A DNA stretch of 64,000 bases. Source: CAXBDP01 sp964598395. GTDB lineage: Bacteria > Bacteroidota > Bacteroidia > Cytophagales > Cyclobacteriaceae. Of the stretch, positions 43,262 to 52,859 are shown in pieces; within the stretch, counting starts at the first letter, position 1; each line of letters starts with the position of its first letter. A program made the position numbers and the translations under genes. The notes beneath the pieces are model-generated. The model did not search any database. It saw only the letters and a list, made by a program, of their open reading frames with translations, and was not told the origin of the DNA. The stretch spans positions 42,026 to 106,025 of the forward strand of contig CAZRBW010000004.1 of the NCBI GenBank assembly GCA_964598395.1. The letters are read 5' to 3'.

Positions 43262-45358
43262 ATGGGTTTAATCAACAAGATTCGCGAAAAGTCCGGTATA
43301 GCGGTAGGTATCATTGCCATAGGCTTAGGCCTGTTTGTAGTAGGTGGTGATATACTCTCACCTAATTCAACACTATTAGGTGGTGATAAAACAATAGTTG
43401 GAGAAATTGCTGGCCGAGAAATCAGCTATCAAGAGTATGTCAATGAGATTGAAGAATACAAGTACAACTTCTCACAAAATACGGGCAGAAACCCAAGTGA
43501 GATCGATATGTACACCGTAAGAGAGCAAGCTTGGCTTTCCCTTATTGCCAAGTATGCCTTCCAAAAGGAATTTGATAAATTAGGTATACAAGTTACAGAT
43601 GAGGAAATCATTGACATGGTTCAAGGCAATAACATAAGCCCTGAATTAATGCAAATGGCTACTAATCCTGAAACTGGTCAATTTGATAAGAGTTTCATTA
43701 CTGGCTACTTGCAAAACTTGAGCAGCTTACCTGTTGATGCCCAAATCGCTTGGTATAATTTCGAAAGAAACTTAGCTCCTGGTAGACTTAGAGTCAAATA
43801 CGACAAGTTAATTACCGACACTTATTATGTAACTTCAGCAGAAGCTCGTAGAGAACATGTATTACAAAATACTGTAGCTGATGTGAAGTACCTTTATATC
43901 CCTTATTATTCTGTAAGTGACTCTCTAGTGTCAGTAACTGATGCAGAGCTCACTACTTACATGAAGAATAATCCAGAGAGATACAAAACTCCAGAGACAA
44001 GATCTATAGACTTTGTAACCTTTCCACTCATTGCAAGTGCAAAAGATTCAGCAATTTATCGTGAGGATATTATCGCATTGCGTGATGAATTAGCAAGAAC
44101 TGACAGTGACTCTACTTTTGCAAGGTTAAACACAGAGGGCGCATTGTCATATGGAACCTACACTGAGGCACAGTTACCGCAATCACTTGAAGGTCTAGAT
44201 TTGCAAGAAGGGCAAGTTTTTGGTCCTTTCGTATTTAACGGCTTTTATGAAGTTCACAAAATTTCAGAAGTACAAACTGATGGAACTAAGTCAGCTAGAG
44301 CTAGCCATATTTTATTTAGAACAAACAACGGAGAAAATACAGCAGAAAAGCGTAGAGAAGCTGAAGAAGTATTGACTCAAATTAGAGGTGGTGCCGATTT
44401 TGCCACAATGGCAAGAGAATATTCAGATGATACATCTGGAGCTGAAGGTGGAGACCTTGGCTGGTTTAGCGATGGCGGAATGATTGCTCCCTTCAACGAT
44501 GCTGTGTTTGCTCAATCAAATACTGGCCTGATCCCAAGATTAATCGAAAGTGAATTCGGATTTCACATTATTAATGTAACAGAAGCTCCTACTTCACTTA
44601 ATTACAAAATAGCTAGTATTCAAATCTCTATCGATGCTACTGACGAAACAAGAGATAATGCTTTCCGTGATGCTGGTAGATTTTCTTCAAGAGTTGGTAA
44701 TTATGACCAATTCAAGGCCATCGCAAACGAAAACAATTATGCAATTTATGAAGCTTTCGATATTACAAACTCTGACCGCAGCATCAATATCTTAAATAAT
44801 GCTAGAGAAGTTGTAAGATGGTTGTTTAATGATGCCAAAATTGGCTCGTTAAGTGAAGTGTTTGAATTAGATAACCAATATGTAGTTGCTATCATGACAG
44901 GTAGGACTGCTGAAGGTATAGTGCCATTAGAATATGCAAGAGCTGATGTTGAGCAAAGAGTAAAGAATGAAAAGAAAACTAAAATCATTCAAGATAGACT
45001 TGCTACTCTTACTGGTTCCTTAGAACAAATTAGAGATGCCTATGGTCCAGACGCAAGAGCTGAAATCAACGCATCTCTTACATTAAATGGAAATACCCTC
45101 GGTCTATTTGGATCAGCACCTACTGCAATTGGTAGAGCTTTTGGACTAAAAGCTGGCGAAAGAACTAAACCAATTGGCGAAGCAAGTGGTGTTTTTGTTA
45201 TTGAAGTAAACAGCATCACGAATGCTCCAGAAATCACCGAGCTAGGAATTTACGGAGACATACTTAGACAGAGATATCCGGATAGAGCCGGCTTCGCAAT
45301 CAACGAGGCCATCCGAGAGTTTGCCAATATAAAAGACTACAGATACAAATTCTTTTAA
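43262..45358 (+). CDS. ppiD: peptidylprolyl isomerase PpiD (SurA N-terminal, PpiC domain)
   Basis: The 698-residue membrane-anchored chaperone has a signal anchor (residues 10-32, SGIAVGIIAIGLGLFVVGGD), a SurA-like N-terminal region (about 50-260) and a PpiC parvulin domain (343-440: KSARASHILFRTNNG, then SGAEGGDLGWFSDGGMIAPF, SEFGFHIIN). A second, degenerate parvulin-like segment follows. It should assist folding of secreted and outer-membrane proteins. It has its own promoter and is followed by a strong terminator. Confidence 0.92.
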   Translation: MGLINKIREKSGIAVGIIAIGLGLFVVGGDILSPNSTLLGGDKTIVGEIAGREISYQEYVNEIEEYKYNFSQNTGRNPSEIDMYTVREQAWLSLIAKYAFQKEFDKLGIQVTDEEIIDMVQGNNISPELMQMATNPETGQFDKSFITGYLQNLSSLPVDAQIAWYNFERNLAPGRLRVKYDKLITDTYYVTSAEARREHVLQNTVADVKYLYIPYYSVSDSLVSVTDAELTTYMKNNPERYKTPETRSIDFVTFPLIASAKDSAIYREDIIALRDELARTDSDSTFARLNTEGALSYGTYTEAQLPQSLEGLDLQEGQVFGPFVFNGFYEVHKISEVQTDGTKSARASHILFRTNNGENTAEKRREAEEVLTQIRGGADFATMAREYSDDTSGAEGGDLGWFSDGGMIAPFNDAVFAQSNTGLIPRLIESEFGFHIINVTEAPTSLNYKIASIQISIDATDETRDNAFRDAGRFSSRVGNYDQFKAIANENNYAIYEAFDITNSDRSINILNNAREVVRWLFNDAKIGSLSEVFELDNQYVVAIMTGRTAEGIVPLEYARADVEQRVKNEKKTKIIQDRLATLTGSLEQIRDAYGPDARAEINASLTLNGNTLGLFGSAPTAIGRAFGLKAGERTKPIGEASGVFVIEVNSITNAPEITELGIYGDILRQRYPDRAGFAINEAIREFANIKDYRYKFF

Positions 45359-45364
45359 ATATTC

Positions 45365-45391
45365 AAATCGGCCTTAGGGCCGATTTTTTTT
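45365..45391 (+). terminator. intrinsic terminator after ppiD
   Basis: A 9-bp perfect stem AAATCGGCC/GGCCGATTT with a TTAG loop runs into a T-run ending at 45391. Confidence 0.88.
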
Positions 45392-45409
45392 ACCCAAATT
45401 TTTCTGATT

Positions 45410-45679
45410 ATGCAAAGGCCAAAACCCTCTTTGGAAAGCTTAAAAGCAAAACTAGATGAACAAAGCTCCTTCCCAAGCCTTTACATGTTTAAATTCATCA
45501 TTCCAAAGGAACAAATTAATGAAGTAAAAAAGCTATTTCCACGGCATGATGTCAGCATAAAACCATCTTCAAAAGGTGCGTATATTAGTCTAACAGCAAA
45601 AATAATGGCTAAATCAAGTGACGAAATTATTGCTGTTTACAAGGAAGCTTGGAAAATCGAAGGAATTATTTCACTTTAA
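45410..45679 (+). CDS. DUF493 (YbeD-like) protein
   Basis: The 89-residue protein has a ferredoxin-like fold characteristic of DUF493 (YbeD): PSLYMFKFIIPKEQINEVKKLF, then GAYISLTAKIMAKSSDEIIAVYK. DUF493 members may regulate small-ligand or lipoate pathways but have no settled function. It begins a small cluster with PCD and rsmI after the ppiD terminator. Confidence 0.8.
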   Translation: MQRPKPSLESLKAKLDEQSSFPSLYMFKFIIPKEQINEVKKLFPRHDVSIKPSSKGAYISLTAKIMAKSSDEIIAVYKEAWKIEGIISL

Positions 45680-45697
45680 GGAAAAACCAAAAAGACT

Positions 45698-45925
45698 ATG
45701 TGGAAAGAAAAAGATAATAAACTGACAAAAACATTTGAATTTGAAAACTTCGTAGAAGCATTTGCCTTTATGACTAAAGTAGCATTTGCAGCCGAAGCGC
45801 TTGGCCATCATCCTAACTGGAGCAATGTGTACAATAAGGTAACAATAGAACTTACCACACATGATGAAGGCAATACGATTACAGAAAAAGATCGTAAACT
45901 TGCCAAAGCAATTGACAAATTGTAA
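45698..45925 (+). CDS. phhB: 4a-hydroxytetrahydrobiopterin dehydratase (short form)
   Basis: The 75-residue protein matches pterin-4a-carbinolamine dehydratase, which recycles pterin after aromatic hydroxylation. The active-site region EALGHHPNWSNVYNKVTIEL holds the catalytic histidines. The usual 95-100-residue enzyme has an extra N-terminal helix that is missing here. Short forms of this size occur in Bacteroidota. It lies between DUF493 and rsmI with 8-18 bp gaps. Confidence 0.85.
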   Translation: MWKEKDNKLTKTFEFENFVEAFAFMTKVAFAAEALGHHPNWSNVYNKVTIELTTHDEGNTITEKDRKLAKAIDKL

Positions 45926-45933
45926 ATAAGCGG

Positions 45934-46617
45934 ATGTCAGAGTCAAAAACAGCTCTATATCTAGTTCCTACGCCAATAGGCAATATGGAGGATATCACCC
46001 TTCGCGCAATTAGAATATTGCGGGAGGTTGATTTGATTTTAGCTGAAGACACCCGCACCACAGGATTGCTGCTACAAAAGCTCGAAATCAAAAATAAGCT
46101 TCATAGCTACCACAATTTTAATGAACATAAAGTTGTACAGGGCATTGTCCAAAGGCTGCTGAATGGAGAAGTGATGGCATTGGTTTCTGATGCTGGAACT
46201 CCGGCTATATCGGATCCTGGCTTTTTGCTAGTGCGTGAATGCCTCAAGAGCGATGTGAAGATTGAATGCCTACCCGGCCCTACAGCCTTCGTGCCAGCAC
46301 TTGTGAAATCTGGCTTAGCTGTGGATCGATTTACATTTGAAGGGTTCCTCCCGCATAAAAAAGGCCGCCAAACAAGACTCAAGGAATTGGCTAATGAAAC
46401 CCGTACGATGATTTTTTACGAATCTCCTCATCGCATTATCAAAAGTCTGGAGCAATTTACCGAGTATTTTGGTGAAGATCGACTTTGTTCTATTTCTCGA
46501 GAAATCAGTAAGTATTACGAGGAAACTGTGAATGGAACGGTAAAAGAAGTTATGGAGCATTTCAAAAACCAAGATCCAAAAGGTGAGTTTGTGATGGTAA
46601 TACAAGGGAAAAGCTAA
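45934..46617 (+). CDS. rsmI: 16S rRNA (cytidine-1402-2'-O)-methyltransferase RsmI
   Basis: The 227-residue enzyme methylates C1402 of 16S rRNA in the P site. It is a tetrapyrrole-methylase-type fold with LVPTPIGNMEDITLRAIRIL at the N-terminus, ALVSDAGTPAISDPG, and LPGPTAFVPALVKSG. It is shorter than the E. coli enzyme because the C-terminal extension is absent, as is common in Bacteroidota. Its stop overlaps the next start by one base (TAATG), so translation is coupled. Confidence 0.93.
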   Translation: MSESKTALYLVPTPIGNMEDITLRAIRILREVDLILAEDTRTTGLLLQKLEIKNKLHSYHNFNEHKVVQGIVQRLLNGEVMALVSDAGTPAISDPGFLLVRECLKSDVKIECLPGPTAFVPALVKSGLAVDRFTFEGFLPHKKGRQTRLKELANETRTMIFYESPHRIIKSLEQFTEYFGEDRLCSISREISKYYEETVNGTVKEVMEHFKNQDPKGEFVMVIQGKS

Positions 46618-47498
46618 TGCGTAAATTTATAAAATCCATTTCCTTCAGTCCCTTTTACTTTGGCAAAATCAGGGGCATAGGATCTCTATTGATGATCAGT
46701 GCAGTCATTCTGCTGTTACTTTCTCTTTGGATGCATCCTTATTTTCTATTCATCACATTAGTGCCATTGCTGTTCTTCATTCTATCAGAGCGCGCTCCGC
46801 TACATAGTCTAAAAGAAGCCATCCCGATGATGCTTCCATTGGTGATCATCTTCCTAATTTGGGCATTTTTCTTCAAAAAATACTTTGAATTACCTTGGGT
46901 AGCCTTTCCTATCAATTTCTTGGGAATGACACTCGTAGCTTATTTTTCGCATATTTCTTGGCGCATAGGTAAGAACACATCTGGCTACTTTGGCTTTGTG
47001 TTTTATTGGCTTGCATTCGAATACTTAATGCATAGCTACCTCCCGCAATATGCCCAGCCTACTTTGGGTGAATTACTTGCCATTGAGCCACAGTTTCTCG
47101 GCTGGTATGTAGAGACAGGATCAATGGGCGGCACTTTATGGCTTTTGATTTCTAATCTATTGGCCTTCAAATTTTTTCAAGGAGATTTAAGCATCACGCA
47201 TCAAAAGCAAAAAAAGCTTTACGGCATATTGTTCATCCTTATTATAGCCATACCCATTATCATTGCGTACTTGTATTATGCCGAAAGTGGAGTAAGCTAT
47301 TTGATTGCCGACGGCAAAGATTTTGGTCAAGTAATGATCCCAAACGAGTGGAATGGCAAAGCAAGCAAATACAGTGAAAATGGAGATTTTATAGGGCTCA
47401 TTGGTGCATGGATGGCGCTTTTTCTGGCGGCATCCATTTTGGTAAAAGAAAAGACTCGTCTCAAAATCCATGGAAAGAAATCTAAAAGAAATCCTTGA
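46617..47498 (+). CDS. Lnt-like membrane protein lacking the nitrilase domain
   Basis: The 293-residue protein has about eight membrane helices. The middle part, WLAFEYLMHSYLPQYAQPTL followed by TGSMGGTLWLLISNLLAF, resembles the membrane half of apolipoprotein N-acyltransferase (Lnt: a Glu-Tyr-Leu segment and a Gly-x-x-Gly segment before the loop), but there is no catalytic nitrilase domain and no Glu-Lys-Cys triad. A catalytic role as Lnt is therefore unlikely. It is coupled to rsmI by one base and overlaps the next gene by 29 bp. The relation to Lnt is inference. Confidence 0.55.
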   Translation: MRKFIKSISFSPFYFGKIRGIGSLLMISAVILLLLSLWMHPYFLFITLVPLLFFILSERAPLHSLKEAIPMMLPLVIIFLIWAFFFKKYFELPWVAFPINFLGMTLVAYFSHISWRIGKNTSGYFGFVFYWLAFEYLMHSYLPQYAQPTLGELLAIEPQFLGWYVETGSMGGTLWLLISNLLAFKFFQGDLSITHQKQKKLYGILFILIIAIPIIIAYLYYAESGVSYLIADGKDFGQVMIPNEWNGKASKYSENGDFIGLIGAWMALFLAASILVKEKTRLKIHGKKSKRNP

Positions 47499-48264
47499 CC
47501 AAAGCTTAGTGATAATTGAACAAGCTGCTGAGTTTATTTCGGCTGAGTTTTCAACCATCAACAAAGATCAGATTGAATACAAAGGCTTCAATGATTTGGT
47601 ATCTTATGTAGATAAAGGCGCCGAGAAAATGCTGGTGGAAGGGTTGCAAAAAGTATTGCCTGAAGCGGGAATTTTGGCAGAAGAAGGTACCGGCAAGCAA
47701 GCAAACGAAAAATATACTTGGATAATTGATCCAGTGGATGGAACGACGAATTACCTCCACGGATTACCCATTTTTGCCATAAGTGTGGCATTGATGGAAA
47801 ACGATCAGCCGATTGTAGGAATAGTCTATGAAATCAATCGGCGGGAGGTTTTTACTGCAACGCTTGGAGGCGGTGCATTTTGCAATGGCAAACCTATCCA
47901 TGTATCAAGCGCAAAGACCTTGGGTGAAAGTTTAATCGCCACAGGCTTTCCATATTACGATTTCGGCAAAATGGAAAACTACTTGAGTATCCTCCATTCA
48001 TTAATGAAAACTTCGCATGGCTTGAGAAGACTTGGCAGTGCAGCGGTGGATCTGGTTTATGTAGCATGTGGTAGATTCGAAGGCTTTTTCGAGTACAATC
48101 TCAAACCTTGGGACGTAGCTGCTGGCACATTAATCGTAAGAGAAGCGGGAGGTATGGTTACTGAGTTCGAGGGTGGAGATAATCCAATATTCGGCAAAGA
48201 AATCCTTGCAACCAATTCTACAATTCACCAATCAATAATCGAAACTATCGCCAAACATTGGTAG
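47470..48264 (+). CDS. inositol monophosphatase family protein
   Basis: The 264-residue metal-dependent phosphatase has the family motifs LAEEGTGK, WIIDPVDGTTNYLHGLPIFA (metal ligands), and WDVAAGTLIVREAGG. It hydrolyses inositol or related sugar phosphates (SuhB type). The start overlaps the preceding membrane gene by 29 bp. The stop directly adjoins the stop of the convergent radical SAM gene. Confidence 0.92.
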   Translation: MERNLKEILDQSLVIIEQAAEFISAEFSTINKDQIEYKGFNDLVSYVDKGAEKMLVEGLQKVLPEAGILAEEGTGKQANEKYTWIIDPVDGTTNYLHGLPIFAISVALMENDQPIVGIVYEINRREVFTATLGGGAFCNGKPIHVSSAKTLGESLIATGFPYYDFGKMENYLSILHSLMKTSHGLRRLGSAAVDLVYVACGRFEGFFEYNLKPWDVAAGTLIVREAGGMVTEFEGGDNPIFGKEILATNSTIHQSIIETIAKHW

Positions 48265-49287
48265 CTAAGCCCATACTTTAGTGCCTTCCGTGCAGTTTTT
48301 GCACATTTCTATTTCGGTGCGTGACCGTATGAGTGATTTTCGGAAATTATCGTACGCGGGACTATGCCATATAGCTTTGAAGCTTTGGCCATCTACATTT
48401 CCCATTTCATGTTCGGCGTCCTTATCGAAACAGCAAGGCACTACTTTGCCGTCCCAAGTAATGACACTCGAATGCCACATCTTCCAGCAGTGGTTTAAAA
48501 GCTTGTTCTTTACTTCCCATTTGCCATTGGCCGTTTGCTTGTAGCGAGAATACTTATCGATTGTCGGAATTAAGTCTGAGCCATTTTCATAATCATAAAT
48601 TTGTGCAGTTTTGAATCCCACTTCATCCACTCCCAACTCTTTTGCCAATAATTTCACTTCTTCAATTTGATGCTCATTGGGCTTCACTACCAAAAATTGA
48701 AAAATGATATGAGGAGTAGCAGATTTCAACTCCTTTTTCCACTTGATTACATTCTTGGTACCTTCAATTACCTTTTCCAACTTCCCTCCAACTCGATAGG
48801 ATTGGTAAGTCTCTTGCGTAGTACCATCGATGGAAATGATCAATCTGTCCAATCCTGATTCTACCGTTTTTTTGGCCAAATGATCTTTGAGATAATGTGC
48901 ATTGGTAGACGTAGCAGTATAAATTCCTTTCGCTGAGGCGTATTTCACATAATCCAAAAACTTAGGATTTAGATAAGGCTCACCTTGGAAATACAAGATC
49001 AAGTAAATCAATCTAGGCGCCAGCTCATCCATCGTTTTTTGGAATAATTCCTCTTGCGCCATTCCTGTTGGTCGGGTGAAATTACGCAGGCCGCTTGGGC
49101 ACTCTGGACAGCGCAAATTACAAGAAGTAGTAGGCTCAAATGAAAGACTTATAGGCATCCCCATTGGCACAGGATTGCGAGTAATCCGACTATAAAAATA
49201 GCTTAGCAATACCTGAGCAGCGTTCCAAAGTCGGAGTACGGTAAGCTTTCTAGTAAAATTTAATCCGTCCTTTAAATTATTATTCAC
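48265..49287 (-). CDS. radical SAM/SPASM-domain protein
   Basis: The 340-residue protein binds 4Fe-4S through C56-x3-C60-x2-C63 (CNLRCPEC) and ends with a SPASM-type Cys-rich part (VVPCCFDKDAEHEMGNV, then EMCKNC). Such enzymes modify peptides or activate partner enzymes. The target cannot be inferred; no peptide precursor is next to it. It converges head-on with the phosphatase gene and is divergent from the Lnb-like gene. Confidence 0.85.
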   Translation of the reverse strand: MNNNLKDGLNFTRKLTVLRLWNAAQVLLSYFYSRITRNPVPMGMPISLSFEPTTSCNLRCPECPSGLRNFTRPTGMAQEELFQKTMDELAPRLIYLILYFQGEPYLNPKFLDYVKYASAKGIYTATSTNAHYLKDHLAKKTVESGLDRLIISIDGTTQETYQSYRVGGKLEKVIEGTKNVIKWKKELKSATPHIIFQFLVVKPNEHQIEEVKLLAKELGVDEVGFKTAQIYDYENGSDLIPTIDKYSRYKQTANGKWEVKNKLLNHCWKMWHSSVITWDGKVVPCCFDKDAEHEMGNVDGQSFKAIWHSPAYDNFRKSLIRSRTEIEMCKNCTEGTKVWA

Positions 49288-49375
49288 AATGAAAGTTATA
49301 CTTGCAATGATTCATATCAAACTAGTTCTATTTCTTTCCTCCTCAATTGAGAATTATTTGTAATTTCATGCCTCT

Positions 49376-50545
49376 ATGAATACACTCTTTGGCGCAATTT
49401 TACTTTTCTTAAGTTTCTTCCAAGGAGCTTTGCCTGAGCTTTCTCCAGAGGCAACTGTAAGTGTAATCACTTGTGGTCCTGGCAATAAAGAAGCCTTTAC
49501 TGCATATGGCCACACGGCCCTTCGCATCAAAGATCCAAGATTGGGATTCGATCGAGTGTACAATTACGGCACATTCGACTTTAATACACCAAACTTCTAT
49601 GGAAAATTCGCCACTGGCCGCTTAAATTATATGCTAAGCGTAAGTTCTTTCGATCGATTTATAGCGGAATATCTCTATGAAGAAAGATGGGTGAAGGAGC
49701 AAGTGCTAGATCTCGATATCAATAAAAAGCAAACTGTTTTCGCATTTTTAGAAGATAACTACCTGCCTGAAAATAAATTCTACCGATACGACTTCTTCTA
49801 TGACAATTGCGCCACACGAGTAATCGACGCATTGATCGAAATATATGGCGAGGGTATAGCATTCGACAGTGCCAATTATGAAGACATTACATTTCGTGAA
49901 ATGATAGATCGATATCAAGCTCCTTTCCCTTGGGCTGACTTTGGGGTTGACTTAGCACTGGGTTCGGTAATCGATACCAAAATGACCTACATGGAATTTC
50001 GCTTTTTGCCAGATTATGTTTTTAGTATGCTGGCAAATGGAAAATATAATGGTGAGCCATTAGTGCTGCAAACCAAAGAGTTGGGTTATCAGAAAGAAGA
50101 TTTTCATTATCAAGCCTGGTTTAGCCCAGCTTTAATGGTCGGATTATTATTTGCAATAAGTATCCTATTTTCAATTAGAGATCTTCGTAGAAGAAAAACC
50201 TCCAAAGGATTTGATATTGCCTTATTCACCATCACAGGATTATTGGGCGTACTTGTATTATGGCTTTGGTTCGGAACTGCACATTCTGCTACAGCCAAAA
50301 ATTACAATCTGCTATGGGCAAACCCATTTCATTTGATTGGTGCGATATTCCTCATTTTTAGCAAAAAACTGAAAGACTGGGTTGCAAGTTACTTTTTGGG
50401 AATTACTTTACTTACCGCAATGACCTTAACAGGGGCGATCTTTATTCCTCAGCAATTTCACTTATTGTTTTTTCCTTTGATGGCAATAGTAATGCTAAGG
50501 TCTTGGCTTATTTATTATCTCAAATGCAAGCCAGCAAAGCTGTAG
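49376..50545 (+). CDS. DUF4105/Lnb-type membrane protein
   Basis: The 389-residue protein has an N-terminal periplasmic domain (residues 20-235) of the DUF4105 type: TCGPGNKEAFTAYGHTALRIKD (C33, H46), NYGTFDFNTPNFY, and YDFFYDNCATRVID (C145). About five membrane helices follow in the C-terminal half. I recall DUF4105 proteins being identified as Lnb, a lipoprotein N-acyltransferase of Bacteroidota. Here the candidate catalytic residues H46 and C145 are intact. With many lipoproteins in the window this fits, but the assignment comes from recalled knowledge. Confidence 0.78.
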   Translation: MNTLFGAILLFLSFFQGALPELSPEATVSVITCGPGNKEAFTAYGHTALRIKDPRLGFDRVYNYGTFDFNTPNFYGKFATGRLNYMLSVSSFDRFIAEYLYEERWVKEQVLDLDINKKQTVFAFLEDNYLPENKFYRYDFFYDNCATRVIDALIEIYGEGIAFDSANYEDITFREMIDRYQAPFPWADFGVDLALGSVIDTKMTYMEFRFLPDYVFSMLANGKYNGEPLVLQTKELGYQKEDFHYQAWFSPALMVGLLFAISILFSIRDLRRRKTSKGFDIALFTITGLLGVLVLWLWFGTAHSATAKNYNLLWANPFHLIGAIFLIFSKKLKDWVASYFLGITLLTAMTLTGAIFIPQQFHLLFFPLMAIVMLRSWLIYYLKCKPAKL

Positions 50546-50562
50546 CAACACAACGGGCTTTG

Positions 50563-51078
50563 TCAAGAACTAAAGTCCTTATCCTCCCGCAATAGTTGCC
50601 AGATCAATTCACTCTCATAACCTTTGGTTTGGGCAAAGCGTGCAGTCAAATTTTTACGCTCAAAATCAGTCTTTCCTTTGAGCTTATTCCATTTCGATTG
50701 TAAAATCATTTTCAAACTCTCAAAGTATTCAACTTCTTCTATCGATTGCATTGCCTTTTTCATACAGTATTCAGAAATTTTATGCTGCTGCAACGCATGT
50801 TTTATTTTAATTCTGCCCCAAGCTTTTACCCTAAATTTTCCTCCCGCAAAAGCTATTGCAAATCGCTCTTCATTGACAAAGCCTTCGACTATCAACTCAC
50901 TTATAATTTCCTCAACTTCACTACTATATAATCCATGCTCATATAGTTTCTGACGCACTTCGTGTTGGGAGCGTTCTTGATATGCGCAGTATTTCATCAT
51001 CTTCACCAAAGCTTGCTTGGGCGTGAGCTTCTTCTTTTTACTTACTTCCTCATCATCTGAAAAACTTCCAATTGCCAT
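50563..51078 (-). CDS. recX: RecA regulator RecX
   Basis: The 171-residue protein is made of three-helix repeats typical of RecX (KMMKYCAYQERSQHEVRQKLYEHGLYSSEVEEII, then GFVNEERFAIAFAGGKFRVKAWGRIKIKHAL). RecX binds RecA filaments and limits recombination. It is alone on the minus strand, converges on the Lnb-like gene and is divergent from tpiA. It contains two octamers at 50583 and 50840. Confidence 0.92.
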   Translation of the reverse strand: MAIGSFSDDEEVSKKKKLTPKQALVKMMKYCAYQERSQHEVRQKLYEHGLYSSEVEEIISELIVEGFVNEERFAIAFAGGKFRVKAWGRIKIKHALQQHKISEYCMKKAMQSIEEVEYFESLKMILQSKWNKLKGKTDFERKNLTARFAQTKGYESELIWQLLREDKDFSS

Positions 51079-51136
51079 TATTCTTCTACCTTTAAGCTTA
51101 ATGCATTAATTTAGCTCAATATTGACAAAATAACTT

Positions 51137-51910
51137 ATGCGCACCAAAATTGTAGCCGGAAATTGGAAAATGAATAATGACTTCGACGCTGGATTGAAGC
51201 TGGCATCAGAAGTTTTTTATATGGTAAATGATGAGATAATCGACCCAAATATCAAAGTGATAATGGCACCTCCATTTATCCATTTGGAAGCTCTGAGCCG
51301 CAGGAAACCTATCAACCGCAAACTGGCAATTGCTGCACAAAATTGTAGTGAGCATAGTCACGGTGCCTATACTGGCGAAGTATCTGCGGCGATGATCAAA
51401 TCTACAGGCGCCGAATATATCATTATTGGGCATAGCGAGCGTAGAGCGTATCACAATGAAAGCAGTGAGCAATTGGCCAAAAAAGTAAATGAAGCACTCG
51501 GGCAGGAGCTTACTCCTATATTCTGCTGCGGCGAAGAATTATCCATTCGCGAAGCAAATACCCATGTGGAATTCGTGAAAAAGCAGATTGAAGAAGGACT
51601 TTTTCATTTAGATGCGGAAAGCTTCAAACAAGTGGTAATTGCCTACGAACCTGTATGGGCAATTGGTACGGGTAAAACAGCGAGTTCAGCACAAGCTCAG
51701 GAAATGCATGCCAATATTCGCGAGTGCATTGCCCAAAAATATGGTAAAGAAATAGCGGGAGGAATTTCCATTCTATACGGTGGCAGTTGCAATCCAGGCA
51801 ATGCGACAGAACTATTCGCTCAAGCTGATGTAGATGGTGGGCTTATTGGCGGAGCTTCTCTCAAAAGCCGAGATTTTCTATCTATTGCCAAAGCCTTACA
51901 AAACTCATAA
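51137..51910 (+). CDS. tpiA: triosephosphate isomerase
   Basis: The 257-residue TIM barrel interconverts glyceraldehyde-3-phosphate and dihydroxyacetone phosphate. The catalytic set is complete: N9 and K11 (AGNWKMNN), H99 (IIIGHSERR), E171 (VIAYEPVWAIGTGK). The flexible loop 6 is EPVWAIGTGKTAS, and the phosphate-binding C-terminus includes LYGGSCNPGNA. It is followed 29 bp later by prmA. Confidence 0.97.
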   Translation: MRTKIVAGNWKMNNDFDAGLKLASEVFYMVNDEIIDPNIKVIMAPPFIHLEALSRRKPINRKLAIAAQNCSEHSHGAYTGEVSAAMIKSTGAEYIIIGHSERRAYHNESSEQLAKKVNEALGQELTPIFCCGEELSIREANTHVEFVKKQIEEGLFHLDAESFKQVVIAYEPVWAIGTGKTASSAQAQEMHANIRECIAQKYGKEIAGGISILYGGSCNPGNATELFAQADVDGGLIGGASLKSRDFLSIAKALQNS

Positions 51911-51939
51911 TTCAAGATTAACATAATTGATCAGCCTAT

Positions 51940-52767
51940 ATGTACACCGAACTTACCTGCGATTGCAAAGAAGAGTATAAAGAAATAATCATGGCTGAGT
52001 TGGCCGAAATAGGCTTCGATTCCTTTATGGAAGATGAATTGGAAAGCTTCTTTTATGCATATATAGAAACGGCAAATTATGAGAAAAAAGCAGTAGAAGA
52101 GCTTTCGCTTCGATACGCCAAGGCTGGTTTTGTCTATACTGCTAAAGAAATTGCCAAGGAAAACTGGAACAGCGAATGGGAAAAAAACTATGACCCAATA
52201 GCAGTGGAAGATCAGGTTTTTATACGGGCGCATTTCCATGAAGCACAGCCAAACTTCACCCATGAAATTGTGATTACGCCAAAAATGTCTTTTGGTACGG
52301 GGCATCATGCCACCACTTGGCAAATGGTGAAACTACAATTGGATATCGACCACAAAGGCAAGAGCGTATTGGATGTTGGCTGCGGCACGGGAATATTATC
52401 GATAATGGCAGCCAAATTAGGTGCTACGAAGGTTCGTGGCTTCGATATAGAAGAATGGGCAATTGAGAATAGTATTGAAAACGCTGAGAATAATGGCTTT
52501 CCAAATATCCAATTTGAAATTGGGACGATGGAATCTTTAAACATTGATGGCATTTACGATATCATACTCGCAAATATCAATAAGCATGTACTCACTGCAG
52601 AAATCCCAAGCTATGTGGATCATTTGAAGGCGGGAGGTTATTTATTGCTAAGTGGCATTTATGAACATGATATTGTCGATATCGAAGCCATTTGCCATTC
52701 GGTCGGCTTGACCAAAGAAAAGCAAATTGTAAAAACTAATTGGGCGGCTTTGGTCTTTCGTAAATAA
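51940..52767 (+). CDS. prmA: ribosomal protein L11 methyltransferase
   Basis: The 275-residue enzyme methylates ribosomal protein L11. The N-terminal substrate domain has NWNSEWEKNYDPIAVEDQVF and MSFGTGHHATTWQMVKL. The SAM domain has motif I VLDVGCGTGILSIMAAKLG and ILANINKHVL. Length is normal. It is probably co-transcribed with tpiA. Confidence 0.94.
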   Translation: MYTELTCDCKEEYKEIIMAELAEIGFDSFMEDELESFFYAYIETANYEKKAVEELSLRYAKAGFVYTAKEIAKENWNSEWEKNYDPIAVEDQVFIRAHFHEAQPNFTHEIVITPKMSFGTGHHATTWQMVKLQLDIDHKGKSVLDVGCGTGILSIMAAKLGATKVRGFDIEEWAIENSIENAENNGFPNIQFEIGTMESLNIDGIYDIILANINKHVLTAEIPSYVDHLKAGGYLLLSGIYEHDIVDIEAICHSVGLTKEKQIVKTNWAALVFRK

Positions 52768-52859
52768 CTGATTGATAATAATTTCCTTTATGGAGATTAT
52801 TAAAAATTGAAACCACTTACCTGGCATTTGTCGTTGTGAGTTTGACTACCTTAGGTATT

